From: CAVVDT01 sp963747005
GTDB lineage: Bacteria > Pseudomonadota > Alphaproteobacteria > Rhizobiales > Aestuariivirgaceae
Assembly (NCBI GenBank): GCA_963747005.1
Contig: CAVVDT010000013.1
Location: forward strand, 124,001 to 188,000
Reading direction: 5' to 3'
DNA length: 64,000 nt
Made by a program: the position numbers and the translations under genes. Below, piece after piece: positions 25,044 through 34,197 of this stretch. Every line of letters begins with the position of its first letter. Positions within the stretch are counted from its first letter, which is position 1. The notes under the pieces were generated by a model. The model was not told the origin of the DNA. It did not search any database and saw only the letters and a program-made list of their open reading frames with translations.

Positions 25044-27152
25044 ATGAAGATGAGGGGCTTGGCAGGTTGGCTGTTGCTGGGGCTGGTGATGGCAGCGGCG
25101 TGGCTGGCGTTCGTCGCACTGGCCGCCAATGCCTCGACCTCTGCCGACCTGCGCAATGTGGCTGGCGAATTGTTCGCCGTCCCCAGCACCGATATCGAAG
25201 TGGCGCCATCCACCGGCACGCCGGCCGCCCGCGAAGTGAGGCGCAACGGGCGGCTCATCGGTTATCTCGCCTCGACAGCCGAAGTGACCCATTCGGTGGG
25301 CTATTCCGGCAAGCCCATCGACATCCTGGTGGCCATCGACCTCAAAGCCACCATCGTCGGGGCCCGGCTCATCGCCCAGAGCGAGCCGATCCTGACGCTC
25401 GGCATCCAGCCATCGGACATCGCGGCCTATGTGAGCGGCTTTTCCCGCTACGATCTGGCGAAGGCGGCGGACCGGCAGGCGGGGAACGGCCTGCCGGATG
25501 CCATTTCGGGCGCCACCATATCGAGCGGGGTGATTCGTGACGGCATCGTGCGCACCGGCAGGGCGGTTGCGCTCGCGCGCGGACTGATCGCCGGACCCGG
25601 CGGGCGCCATCTCGACATGGCGACGTTTACGCCGCGCAGCTGGCCCGAACTGGTCGATGCCCATGCCATCACCGAACGTCGCATCGAGCTGGGCGAGGCG
25701 CGCGCCGCGCTGTCGCCCGATCTCTATCGCGTCGCCGGAACCCCCGACGATGCGATCTTCATCGATCTCTATCTTGCAGTGCTCAACCCGCCGGGCATCG
25801 GGCAGAACCTGCTCGGCTGGCACGATTACGAAAAGCTGATGGCCGAGCTGTCGGCCGGCGACACCGCCTTGTTCATCGCCGCCAGCGGGCTCTATTCGTT
25901 CAAGGGCACGGCGTGGCGCAAGACCGGGCGCTTCGAGCGCATCGAGATCGTCCAAGCCGACCGTACCATCACCCTCATGGCGGCGGGCCACGGCAATGTG
26001 GAGCAGGTGGCAGCCGCCGATCCACCGTCCTTGCGCGAGGCGGGGTGCTTCACCATCCCGGCGTCTTCAGGCTTCGATGCGACCCGACCGTTCCGGCTTT
26101 CCCTCATCGTCGGCCACGACATCGACGGGGCGGTGCTGTCGACCACCTTCTTCTTCGACTACGCGTTGCCGGCGGCCTTCCTCACCGGCCCGGCGGTCGA
26201 TGCCGAAACGCCGCTGCAAGCGCCCGCGCTGTGGGAGGAGAATTGGCGCAACCGGGTGCCGGCCATCGTCTTTACGTCGCTGCTGTTGAGCGTATTGGCG
26301 GTCATTCTGGTGTTCCAGGATTGGCTGGCCCAACACTATCGGCTCTATCGCTGGACCCGCATGGGTTTCCTTGCCGTTACACTGGCGGGCCTCGGCTGGG
26401 GGCTCGGGGCGCAGCTTTCGGTGGTGCATGTGCTGGCCTTTGCCCAGGCGTTGCGCACCGGCTTCCAGTGGGAGAATTTCCTGCTCGACCCGGTGGTGTT
26501 CATCCTGTGGAGCTTTGTGGCGATCGCGCTCCTGTTCTGGGGCAGGGGGGTGTTCTGCGGCTGGCTGTGCCCGTTCGGGGCGTTGCAGGAACTGGTGAAC
26601 GAGGCGGCACGCGCCATGCGGATCCGCCAGATCCAGGTGCCGTTTGCCCTCCACGAGCGCTTGTGGCCGATCAAGTACGTGATCTTTCTCGGGCTGTTCG
26701 CGCTGTCGCTCAAGTCCATTACCCAGGCCTTCGAGGTGGCCGAGGTCGAGCCGTTCAAGACAGCGATCACGCTGCATTTCTGGCGCGCCTGGCCGTTTGC
26801 CGCCTATGCCGGCGGGCTGTTGGTGGCGGGCCTGTTCATCGAGCGCTTCTTCTGCCGCTATCTGTGCCCGCTGGGGGCGGCGCTGGCCATTCCGGCCCGC
26901 CTCAGCATGTTCCAGTGGCTGAAGCGGCGACCGCAATGCGGCACCGAATGCCGCATCTGCGCCACCCGTTGCACGGTCGAGGCAATCCATCCCGATGGCC
27001 ACATCAACCCCAACGAGTGTATCCACTGCCTCAACTGCCAGACGCTCTACTACGATCCTACCACCTGCCCGCCGCTCAAAGCCCGCGTGCAGCGCCGCGC
27101 CGCCCACCAGGCCGCTGTTGCAAGGTCCGGGCAGGAAAGGCCAACGCCATGA
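25044..27152 (+). CDS. nirI: NosR/NirI-family flavo-iron-sulfur membrane protein
   Basis: 702 residues. After an N-terminal membrane anchor (about 9-30), a periplasmic FMN-binding domain carries SGATIS, where Thr158 is the likely site of covalent FMN attachment. Several transmembrane helices follow (about 405-610), with cytoplasmic CP motifs (FCGWLCP, FCRYLCP), and a C-terminal ferredoxin domain has CGTECRICATRC and CIHCLNC. NirI is required for nirS expression or electron supply in Paracoccus-like species. The next gene supplies the FMN transferase. The start ATG 25044 follows GGTGGAGG. The long distance between box and start is discussed in the findings. Confidence 0.88.
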   Translation: MKMRGLAGWLLLGLVMAAAWLAFVALAANASTSADLRNVAGELFAVPSTDIEVAPSTGTPAAREVRRNGRLIGYLASTAEVTHSVGYSGKPIDILVAIDLKATIVGARLIAQSEPILTLGIQPSDIAAYVSGFSRYDLAKAADRQAGNGLPDAISGATISSGVIRDGIVRTGRAVALARGLIAGPGGRHLDMATFTPRSWPELVDAHAITERRIELGEARAALSPDLYRVAGTPDDAIFIDLYLAVLNPPGIGQNLLGWHDYEKLMAELSAGDTALFIAASGLYSFKGTAWRKTGRFERIEIVQADRTITLMAAGHGNVEQVAAADPPSLREAGCFTIPASSGFDATRPFRLSLIVGHDIDGAVLSTTFFFDYALPAAFLTGPAVDAETPLQAPALWEENWRNRVPAIVFTSLLLSVLAVILVFQDWLAQHYRLYRWTRMGFLAVTLAGLGWGLGAQLSVVHVLAFAQALRTGFQWENFLLDPVVFILWSFVAIALLFWGRGVFCGWLCPFGALQELVNEAARAMRIRQIQVPFALHERLWPIKYVIFLGLFALSLKSITQAFEVAEVEPFKTAITLHFWRAWPFAAYAGGLLVAGLFIERFFCRYLCPLGAALAIPARLSMFQWLKRRPQCGTECRICATRCTVEAIHPDGHINPNECIHCLNCQTLYYDPTTCPPLKARVQRRAAHQAAVARSGQERPTP

Positions 27153-28114
27153 CCGCCTCTCGCTTCAACCGCCGCCGCACGCTCTCCATAATGGCGGCTA
27201 CCGCTGGCCTCCTGTGTCTCGGCGGGCGGGTACCGGACGAGCAGATCAGTGAATGGCGCGGTACCGCGCTGGGGGCCAAAGGGTGCATCCTGCTGGCCGG
27301 CATGGTGCGGCACCGGGCGCGCGAGGCCATCGCCACGGCGCTGTCGGAAATCGAGCGGCTTGAGGCCGTCTTCAGCCTCTATCGGACGGATTCGGAGCTT
27401 TCCCGCCTTAATGCCTCGGGCCACGTCGACGGGCCGAGCCATGACATGCGCGTCCTAACCGGTCTTGCCCTTTCCTATTGGCGGCGTACCGACGGGGCCT
27501 TCAATCCGGCCATCCAGCCTCTGTGGTCGTTCCTTGCCCGCCACTTCGCCGCTCAGCCCACCGCCGAGCCCGACAGCATGCGCCTCGCCGAACTGGTGGG
27601 GCTGGCCGATCCTCGTCGCATCAGCCTCGAAGAAGATCGCATCGCGCTGGCGCCAGGCATGGCACTCAGTTTCAACGGCATTGCGCAAGGCTACATCACC
27701 GACCGGGTGGCCGAGCTCCTGCGCCGGGCAGGGTTTACCGACGTGCTGGTCGATCTGGGCGAGTTCCGCAGCTTGCCTGGGCGCCCATGGACGATCGCCT
27801 TTGCGGATAGTAACGGCAGCGTCGATCTGGCCAACCGGGCGCTCGCCACCTCGGCGCCTGCCGGCACCCGCTTTACCGCCGACGGGCGCTGGCACCACCT
27901 GCTCGACCCGGAAAGCGGCCGGTCGGCCGGCGGCTTCATCTCGGTGACGGTGATGGCGGCAAACGCCGCAGAAGCCGACGCGCTGGCCACCGCGTTTGCC
28001 GTCTCGCTCCCGCAGGCGGTGCCACGGCTGGCGGCACGCTTTCCAGATATCGACGTGGTGGCGTTGCCGGCTGCCGGCGGGCGGCTGGTGATCGATGGCG
28101 GGCAGGCGACATGA
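27149..28114 (+). CDS. nirX: NirX, ApbE-like FAD:protein FMN transferase
   Basis: 321 residues. The N-terminus has a twin-arginine signal (NRRRTLSIMAATAG) for Tat export. The mature protein is an ApbE-fold enzyme that attaches FMN from FAD to Thr of a flavoprotein: SLYRTDSELSRLN and FNGIAQGYITDRVAELL, then TSAP near the end. Overlaps nirI by four bases (ATGA at 27149-27152), so the two are likely made together. The probable acceptor is the SGAT threonine of NirI. It is close in size to other NirX proteins. Confidence 0.85.
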   Translation: MTASRFNRRRTLSIMAATAGLLCLGGRVPDEQISEWRGTALGAKGCILLAGMVRHRAREAIATALSEIERLEAVFSLYRTDSELSRLNASGHVDGPSHDMRVLTGLALSYWRRTDGAFNPAIQPLWSFLARHFAAQPTAEPDSMRLAELVGLADPRRISLEEDRIALAPGMALSFNGIAQGYITDRVAELLRRAGFTDVLVDLGEFRSLPGRPWTIAFADSNGSVDLANRALATSAPAGTRFTADGRWHHLLDPESGRSAGGFISVTVMAANAAEADALATAFAVSLPQAVPRLAARFPDIDVVALPAAGGRLVIDGGQAT

Positions 28115-29307
28115 ACCAGGCACCGCACCGCCAGCCAACGATCCTTTCCTACGGCTTCCGGCCGTTCTTCCTGCTTGCCGGCGCCTACGCGGTCATCGCC
28201 ATCGCCGCCTGGCTGGCGTGGCTCGGCCTGCATACGATCAACGTGGTCGCCACCCGGCCGACCATCGCCGAACCGCCGCATCTGTGGCACGGCCATGAAA
28301 TGCTGTTCGGCTATGCCGCCGCCGTGGTTTCGGGCTTCTTGCTGACGGCGGTGCCCAACTGGACCGGGGCGGCACCCGTCACCGGGGCTCGCCTCGGCCT
28401 GCTGGTGACCGTCTGGATGGCCGGGCGGGCGGTGATGTGGACCTCGGCCTTCTTGCCGGCCGCGCTGGTGGCAGTCATCGACCTTGCCTATCTGCCGCTC
28501 CTGGCGGTGATCGCGGGGCAGAGCCTGATGCAGCGTCCGGCGGCGCGCAATCTCATCTTCCTTGGTCTACTGGGCGTGCTCGCCTTTGCCAACGGGGCGA
28601 TACATGCCGAATGGACGGGCTTCACCGACGATACCGCCGCATGGGGCCTGAGGCTCGCCATTCTCACCTATGCGTTGATGATCGCCATTATCGGCGGACG
28701 GGTGGTGCCGGCCTTTACACGCAACGCGCTGATGCGCCGGGGCAAGACATCAGACCTGCCGCGCAGCATCGCCCGACTGGACGGCCTCGGCATCGTCGCA
28801 GCACTGGCGGTGGTGGTTGCGGCTGCCGTCGGATGGCCGCCCGGCATCGGTGCGACGGCTCTCGCCGCGGCGGTCGGCAACGGCGTACGCCTCAGCCTGT
28901 GGCGGCCGCTTTCGAGCCTTGGCGAGCCCATCGTGTGGAGCCTGCATCTGGGCTTTGCGGCGCTGGTTGCCGGCTACGCGACACTGGCCGCGGCCGATCT
29001 TGGCGGCTGGCCGAGCGAGACCGCTGCATTGCATGTCATCGCCATCGGCGCGATAGGGGGAATGACCCTCGCCGTCATGACCCGCGCCGCCCTCGGCCAC
29101 ACCGGCCGGGCACTTGCCGTCACCCGCCCCATTGCCGTTGCCTATCTGCTGGTGGCGGCAGCAGCGCTGTTGCGCGGTTTCGGCACGCAGCTTCTTCCTG
29201 CCCACTATTTCGCCGTCATCGGCCTTGCCGGACTGGCGTGGATCGCGGCCTTCGGGCTGTTCACGGGCGGCTATAGGCGCATTCTCGCCGGTCCCCCGGA
29301 GACTTGA
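28111..29307 (+). CDS. nnrS: NnrS family membrane protein
   Basis: 398 residues with about twelve transmembrane helices and conserved residues such as GFRPFFL, WHGHEMLFGYA and FTRNAL. NnrS proteins are heme- and copper-containing membrane proteins of the denitrification regulon, reported to help cells withstand nitric oxide stress. It overlaps nirX by four bases and ends in ETstop, where the stop codon lies inside an NNR-like box. Its ligand-binding His residues are the HGHE cluster (about 52-55). Confidence 0.85.
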   Translation: MNQAPHRQPTILSYGFRPFFLLAGAYAVIAIAAWLAWLGLHTINVVATRPTIAEPPHLWHGHEMLFGYAAAVVSGFLLTAVPNWTGAAPVTGARLGLLVTVWMAGRAVMWTSAFLPAALVAVIDLAYLPLLAVIAGQSLMQRPAARNLIFLGLLGVLAFANGAIHAEWTGFTDDTAAWGLRLAILTYALMIAIIGGRVVPAFTRNALMRRGKTSDLPRSIARLDGLGIVAALAVVVAAAVGWPPGIGATALAAAVGNGVRLSLWRPLSSLGEPIVWSLHLGFAALVAGYATLAAADLGGWPSETAALHVIAIGAIGGMTLAVMTRAALGHTGRALAVTRPIAVAYLLVAAAALLRGFGTQLLPAHYFAVIGLAGLAWIAAFGLFTGGYRRILAGPPET

Positions 29308-29317
29308 CTTCCGTCAA
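29304..29317 (+). promoter_or_regulatory. FNR/NNR-type box overlapping the nnrS stop
   Basis: TTGAC-TTCC-GTCAA, a perfect palindrome of the FNR/NNR consensus. It overlaps the nnrS stop codon and lies about 85 bases upstream of the cytochrome c start, which would give a leader of about 45 bases if transcription starts 41 bases downstream. Confidence 0.85.
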
Positions 29318-29395
29318 GGAAAGCTCGGCTGCGGCCGGCGAACATTGCGACGATGCAGGACCGCCAAGGAGCGGCCAGAAAGAGAGTGTTTCCCC

Positions 29396-29785
29396 GTGAC
29401 GATTTCCATTTTCAGCCGCATGCTGATCGCTGCCGCCGCCATTCTGGCGACCGTACCCGCCCACGCCGCTGGCGATGCCGCCAAGGGCGCCAAGGTTTTC
29501 AACAAGTGCAAGGCCTGCCACAATGCGGACAAGCCCGCCAACAAGATCGGACCCTCGCTGCAGGGCGTCTTCGGGCGCACCGCCGGGACGGCCGAAGGCT
29601 ACAAATATTCCGATGCCATGAAGGCCTCGGGCATCGTGTGGTCGCCCGAGACGCTGGGCGAATATCTCAAAGATCCCAAGGCGATGGTGCCAGGCACCAA
29701 GATGACCTTCGTCGGCCTCAAGAAGGACGACGACATCGAAGATCTCCTTGCCTACCTGCAAGAGGCGACCAGAAAGCCCGAGTGA
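29396..29785 (+). CDS. Small periplasmic c-type cytochrome
   Basis: 129 residues from GTG 29396, which follows an AGAGAG site; the first ATG at 29420 is an alternative. A signal peptide ends at about 25 (AHAAG). The mature protein has one heme c motif CKACH (Cys38, Cys41, His42) and a methionine in PGTKMTF as likely sixth ligand. The fold and length fit class I cytochrome c2/c550. With its own NNR-like box, it probably carries electrons to NirS in denitrifying cells (the role of NirM or c550 elsewhere). I give no gene name. Confidence 0.85.
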   Translation: MTISIFSRMLIAAAAILATVPAHAAGDAAKGAKVFNKCKACHNADKPANKIGPSLQGVFGRTAGTAEGYKYSDAMKASGIVWSPETLGEYLKDPKAMVPGTKMTFVGLKKDDDIEDLLAYLQEATRKPE

Positions 29786-29797
29786 GGGGCCTCGGGG

Positions 29798-30511
29798 CTA
29801 TTCCGAATCCGCCTCGCCGCCGTGCCGCTCGGTTGCGTAGCGGCGCAGCCTGGCCACATCGGCGATGATGGCGATGTTCTGTTCGATCTGCACGCCCTGG
29901 TCACGCAAACGCGCAAAGGCGCGCGACAGGCTCTCCGGCTTCATCCCCAGGCGTCCGGCGATCAGGGTCTTGTCATAGGGCAGCTCGATGCTGCACTCGC
30001 CGGCATCGACCGGGCACAGCGACGACAGGAACTCGGCCACCCGCTCAAGTCCGGTGTGGGCCTTGAGTTGCTCGATCTGGCGCACCAGCTCGTGCAGGTG
30101 CAGCGAGGTGGAGGCCAGCATCGACAGGCCGATCTCGGCGTTCTCGCGGATGTGGCGCAGCAGATGGCGGGAGGGGACCGACAGGACCCGCCCATCGGTC
30201 ACCGCCTCGGCGCTCACCGGGTAGCGTCCCTGCATGAAGGCGGCGGCCTCGGCGAAGCTCTGGCCCCGGGTGAACACCGAGACCACGGCCTCTTCGCCGC
30301 CGGCCGTCAGGCGATAGAGCTTCACCCAGCCCTCCAGCACCACGAAGCAGGCAAGCACCGGATCGCCCTGCATGAACAGCATCTCGCCGCGGCTGAAGGC
30401 GCGAACCATGCAGCTTTCCAGCATGGTCCTGAGCAAGTCGGGACTGAGGCTCCCGAACAACGGGGTCTTGCGGACCAGCAGGATCTCGTTTTGGTCGATC
30501 GGCGTCAGCAT
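29798..30511 (-). CDS. Crp/Fnr-family regulator (Dnr/NnrR-like)
   Basis: 237 residues: an N-terminal cyclic-nucleotide-type sensor barrel (about 15-130, with EGWVKLYRLTAGGEEA), a dimer helix, then a winged helix with ESLSRAFARLRDQGV, where the E..SR pattern matches the recognition helix for TTGA half-sites. There are no clustered N-terminal cysteines, so it is not an oxygen-sensing [4Fe-4S] FNR. A NO-sensing Dnr/NNR-type role is the best guess, given the two boxes in this locus. A run of G's precedes ATG 30511. It is convergent with the cytochrome gene. Confidence 0.82.
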   Translation of the reverse strand: MLTPIDQNEILLVRKTPLFGSLSPDLLRTMLESCMVRAFSRGEMLFMQGDPVLACFVVLEGWVKLYRLTAGGEEAVVSVFTRGQSFAEAAAFMQGRYPVSAEAVTDGRVLSVPSRHLLRHIRENAEIGLSMLASTSLHLHELVRQIEQLKAHTGLERVAEFLSSLCPVDAGECSIELPYDKTLIAGRLGMKPESLSRAFARLRDQGVQIEQNIAIIADVARLRRYATERHGGEADSE

Positions 30512-30757
30512 GCCGGCGCTCCCCCCCTTTGCATCAACCACAAGGAAAAGGAATAGAGCGCGCCGACGCCATGAACGCAATGTCCAATGCGGTCGGGTGG
30601 CGCGCGGCCCCCGGCGCTGGCAGCGCTGGCAGGCGAATTGCCATGCGCCATCTCGGGCGATCCGATCTCGCCGGCCACCTCGCGCACAAGAGGCGATCTG
30701 GTCAATCCGGGTAATCGTGCCGGCAGCCCGATGGCGCGACAGAATTCTGCAACGCCT
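30512..30757 (+). other. Intergenic stretch between regulator and new cluster
   Basis: 246 bases between the start of the Crp/Fnr-type regulator and the end of the radical SAM gene. A poly-C tract (30521-30527) is the complement of the regulator's ribosome site. No other gene, RNA or repeat is seen. Confidence 0.4.
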
Positions 30758-31870
30758 TTAGTTTCGCTCACGAAGAAAGATCCTGCCGAGCACCAGAATC
30801 ATGTCCATCCAGGTCGAAAAACTTTCCGCGCTGCCTACATCGTCAACGGTCGGCTGGAATTTGCTCGACCAGCCGCCGCTGTACATGCGGCAGTGAGCGC
30901 AATCGACGTCGGGCGTGCAGCACTTGGATTGCATGCGCTGCAGGTCGGGCCCGTAGTAGCGCATGGGCCCGATCATGCGCGAGCCGCAATGGGTGGCGAC
31001 GCCGGTCCCGGCATCAATTTCGTAGCGGGGACCAGGACCGGTTGCCCAGTCGTTGTAGGCTTCCGAATAGATGATCGTCTCCGGGAAATCCTGCATCAGG
31101 TCGGCGACCAGATTCCTTGTCCTGACCAGGTCGGCGTTCGAGAACAACGGTGAATCCTCCGGACGGCTGACGCGGAAGTACTCGTCATCGTTTCCACTGC
31201 CTCGACGCAGCTTGTCGAGGAACGTGGTGGTCGGGGAATACATGTTGAACGTCAGAGGCAGGGCGTGGTCCCTGCACATCTCGGCAATGGTGCGCACGCT
31301 GTCGAGGTTCCATCGCGACAAGGTGAAGAGGATGATGGCGCGGGGATCGCCGGCATAGTTCTTGAACGCCTTGCGGAAGGCGCTGCCGCCGCGCAGCTTC
31401 GCATCGGATGCATCGTCGCCGGCCCACACCGAAACGCCAATGCGATAAGGGACGACCGGATCGATGCGGATGGTGCCGTTGGTGCCGATGTTGCCATAGG
31501 GAAACCAGCGGCTGGCCGCTACGAGACGCTCCTGGTGCAGGGCGGGCTCGGCGCCGACAAAATAGGCCATCGAGACCTGCCGTTGGGCCTCGGCGGCGAA
31601 AAAGGCCTCCCAGGCCTCGACAGAGCTTTCCTCCCGCCGCCGCTGGCGATCGCCGACCTCGAAATAGTAGCAGCCTTCACACCACAGGTTGCAGCGCTGG
31701 GTGATTTCGTAGAAGGCCGGCTTGCGGAAGGCGTGGATGACTTTCTTGGCCGCCTTGTAGCGTTCCCGGAGGTCCGGCCGGCCAGCAAGCAGGGCGTGCA
31801 GGCGCTGCAGGACTTCGCGCGTATTGCCCAGCGCGGCGTGCGATTGGCGGGTTTGCAGAACCGTATTCAT
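30758..31870 (-). CDS. Radical SAM protein with Cys-rich C-terminus
   Basis: 370 residues. A radical SAM motif CNLWCEGC (Cys60, Cys64, Cys67) is set in YEITQRCNLWCEGCYYF. GAEP (instead of GGEP) and a GTNGT strand follow. The C-terminal part has CGSRMIG and then CCTPDVDCAHCRMY, extra cysteines like those of SPASM or twitch auxiliary-cluster domains. The N-terminus (1-50) is a helical leader of no known motif. Its ATG overlaps the methyltransferase stop by four bases (ATGA), so the pair is coupled. I recognise no specific subfamily. A substrate could be a peptide, sugar or lipid; no precursor peptide gene was found nearby. Confidence 0.7.
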   Translation of the reverse strand: MNTVLQTRQSHAALGNTREVLQRLHALLAGRPDLRERYKAAKKVIHAFRKPAFYEITQRCNLWCEGCYYFEVGDRQRRREESSVEAWEAFFAAEAQRQVSMAYFVGAEPALHQERLVAASRWFPYGNIGTNGTIRIDPVVPYRIGVSVWAGDDASDAKLRGGSAFRKAFKNYAGDPRAIILFTLSRWNLDSVRTIAEMCRDHALPLTFNMYSPTTTFLDKLRRGSGNDDEYFRVSRPEDSPLFSNADLVRTRNLVADLMQDFPETIIYSEAYNDWATGPGPRYEIDAGTGVATHCGSRMIGPMRYYGPDLQRMQSKCCTPDVDCAHCRMYSGGWSSKFQPTVDDVGSAESFSTWMDMILVLGRIFLRERN

Positions 31871-32622
31871 GGATATTGGCATTTCTGGAGGACGACAAAG
31901 TAGTAGGCATCCTGCGCCCGCCGCAGCAGCGCCACTTCGGCCCGCCGTCCGTTCCTCGTCAAGTGGGCATAGAAGGGGTGCAGGGTACAGGCCGTAATGT
32001 CGCAAAAAGTCTCGACAGCCAGCCCTGAATGCCTGCAACAGTCCGTGTATGCTGTCTCGCCGGTCCAGATATTGCCGGCGGGAATGGCATCGCCAAATCC
32101 CTTACGAAACAGGATGTCGCTGACGAAGGCCTTTCCGCCGGGTCTGAGGACGCGGTGGACTTCGGCAAAGAAATCCGCACGGGTGTTAAAATGAAAGGCG
32201 GCTTCTATGCAGTGAATGCGGTCCGCGATACTGGAGGCGAACCCCAGCCGCGCACCATCCATGACGACGAAGCGGGCATCCGGCGCCGAGCGTGCCGCAT
32301 AGGCGACCTGGGCGAACGAAATATTGACGCCAAGCACCATCGCCTTGGGGTAATGCCGCGACATGAGCGCCGTACTGGCACCAAGGCCGCAGCCGATATC
32401 GAGCACAAGCGAGGCTTCCGCCGCCTCATTGCCCGCGTCCGCCGACAAATGTCGCTCCACCAGGCGCTGCGCCGCCTCTCCCAGACCAGCCGGCGGGCCG
32501 GCCGGGCCATCGCTCCAGTCCCCGACATTGTAAAAGTCCGACCCGTCGTACAAGGACCGCGCGCGCGGATCGAATATCGCGCTGGCGTAGCGCTCGGCGA
32601 ACTGTACAATCCCGTCTCGCAT
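31867..32622 (-). CDS. Class I SAM-dependent methyltransferase
   Basis: 251 residues from ATG 32622 (a GTG nine bases upstream is possible). The SAM-binding motif I is VLDIGCGLGAS at about residues 73-83, followed by acidic loop VLGVNISFAQV and motif post-II HCIEAAFHF. This set occurs in small-molecule and sterol/tocopherol-like methyltransferases. Coupled downstream by ATGA to the radical SAM protein. It is divergent from the P450 gene. Acceptor unknown. Confidence 0.75.
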   Translation of the reverse strand: MRDGIVQFAERYASAIFDPRARSLYDGSDFYNVGDWSDGPAGPPAGLGEAAQRLVERHLSADAGNEAAEASLVLDIGCGLGASTALMSRHYPKAMVLGVNISFAQVAYAARSAPDARFVVMDGARLGFASSIADRIHCIEAAFHFNTRADFFAEVHRVLRPGGKAFVSDILFRKGFGDAIPAGNIWTGETAYTDCCRHSGLAVETFCDITACTLHPFYAHLTRNGRRAEVALLRRAQDAYYFVVLQKCQYP

Positions 32623-32741
32623 GCCGCTCACACAACTTACCGCGGCCCGTTAAGCTTGTCAGAAGCCGCGATGACCTGGGTAGATATTGTGCCACATGCA
32701 ACCAGCCTTTGCCACTCCACAGTGCGTCCGGCCCAACGACC

Positions 32742-34070
32742 ATGACGACGGGATGGCCACCGGCCCTTGATTTGCCGGACCAGGCATCGGTGCGCTGGAC
32801 ATCATTCACGAAGGTCATCCGCAGCCCCGAGCAGAACTGGCCGCGCCAGATACTCGAGCGGCCAATGATCGTCGGCCAGGTCGGTCGCGCCACGCTCGCC
32901 CTGATTGCCGATCCCGACACTGCCAGGACCGTCCTGACAGGCGGAGAGGATCGTTTCCCGAAATGGCGAATTTACGACCGGGTCTTCGCCAAGGGGCTTG
33001 GGCGACAGGGCCTTTCGGTGGTTGAGGGTGAGCAATGGCGCCGCCAGCAGCGCGCACTTGCGCCGATGTTTCGTCCCGATCGGGTATCTGATCTGGCTGC
33101 GATCGCGGGCAACGCGGCGCGGCGTTCATGCGCAGCGTGGCTTCAGCAGGCAGCGGAAATCCGCATCGATGCGGCCGCCGAAATGACACTGATCACCCTG
33201 CGATCCATCTGGTCGTTGATGTTCGGCAGCGACTCCGCCGACCTTGGCCCGCCCAGTGTTGCCGAGACGGCCGCCCGGATCAGCGCGGCGCACGTTGACG
33301 ATCTGGTCAATGAACCGCCGGCACGATTGACCGAACTGGCGCACGAGATGGAACGGAGAGACCGGTGCGCGGGCGCCACTGCCTCGGGTCGGTTCTGGCG
33401 CCTCGGCGATCCCGGCGCCGCAGACGCGCTCAACCCGGTGGAGCTGTTCGACAACACCCGCCTGCTTCTGGGGGCCGGCTCGGAGACGACGGCGCTGACG
33501 CTGACCTGGGCCATGTGGATGATCGCTCACGTCCCCGACATTCAACGTCGGGCCCAGGAGGAAATCGACCGGGTGACAGGCGGTCAACAGATCGCCGTCG
33601 AGCACGTCGCGCGATTGTCATTTCTCGGTCAGGTCATCAACGAGACGTTGCGACTGTGTCCGCCTTCGGTCGTGGTGGTACGCCAGGCCCGGGACGAAGA
33701 GATGCTGGCGGGCGAAGCGATACCCGCCGGGTCGGTTCTGGCAGTCTGCCTTTACGCGCTGCATCGCCATGCCGACTGGTGGGACGCTGCCCACGAGTTT
33801 CGGCCCGAGCGCTTTGCAAAGGGCTCGGCCGAGCCGCGCCATCCGTTCGCGTTCCTGCCATTCAGCGCCGGCAGGCACGCCTGCATCGGCAGGCAGGCCG
33901 GCTGGGTCGAAGCCGTCACCATACTGGCGACGATCCTGCGCCGCTTCGACATTCTCGCCGATCCGGCCGTCACGGTGTTGCCGCGCGTGTCGATTACCAT
34001 GCGCCCCGACCGGCAGGTGCCCCTGTTGCTGCGCGCGAGGGGCCGCGGCGAGAAGGCATCGTCATGGTGA
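32742..34070 (+). CDS. Cytochrome P450
   Basis: 442 residues. The heme-binding loop FSAGRHACIG (Cys381) fits FxxGxxxCxG, the I-helix LGAGSETTALTL carries the oxygen-activating acid-threonine pair, and the K-helix ETLRL matches ExxR. The PERF segment appears as FRPERF. There is no membrane anchor, so it is a soluble class I enzyme needing ferredoxin and its reductase from elsewhere. It hydroxylates or otherwise oxidises an unknown substrate. The long gap to the divergent methyltransferase start suggests a common control region (about 120 bases). It is the only oxygen-dependent enzyme I see in the cluster. Confidence 0.9.
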   Translation: MTTGWPPALDLPDQASVRWTSFTKVIRSPEQNWPRQILERPMIVGQVGRATLALIADPDTARTVLTGGEDRFPKWRIYDRVFAKGLGRQGLSVVEGEQWRRQQRALAPMFRPDRVSDLAAIAGNAARRSCAAWLQQAAEIRIDAAAEMTLITLRSIWSLMFGSDSADLGPPSVAETAARISAAHVDDLVNEPPARLTELAHEMERRDRCAGATASGRFWRLGDPGAADALNPVELFDNTRLLLGAGSETTALTLTWAMWMIAHVPDIQRRAQEEIDRVTGGQQIAVEHVARLSFLGQVINETLRLCPPSVVVVRQARDEEMLAGEAIPAGSVLAVCLYALHRHADWWDAAHEFRPERFAKGSAEPRHPFAFLPFSAGRHACIGRQAGWVEAVTILATILRRFDILADPAVTVLPRVSITMRPDRQVPLLLRARGRGEKASSW

Positions 34071-34197
34071 CGGCTGGCAGGTCGCCAGCGCACGATGCCG
34101 AAAGGCGGCTGTCACCTTTCGGACATCGTCAGGCTCAACTTCTGAACACCAGGCAGCTTTTTCGCGTCTGGATGATTCCGCCCATTTGCAGGCTGAT

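Noticed and set aside
30528..30540. TTTGCATCAACC as a third FNR-like site upstream of the Crp/Fnr gene
   Set aside because: One half-site (ATCAA) is right, but the other lacks TTGA; it is too far from consensus.
31867..32622. Methyltransferase as the missing nirE
   Set aside because: Its fold is a class I Rossmann methyltransferase (VLDIGCGLG), not the uroporphyrinogen methyltransferase type.
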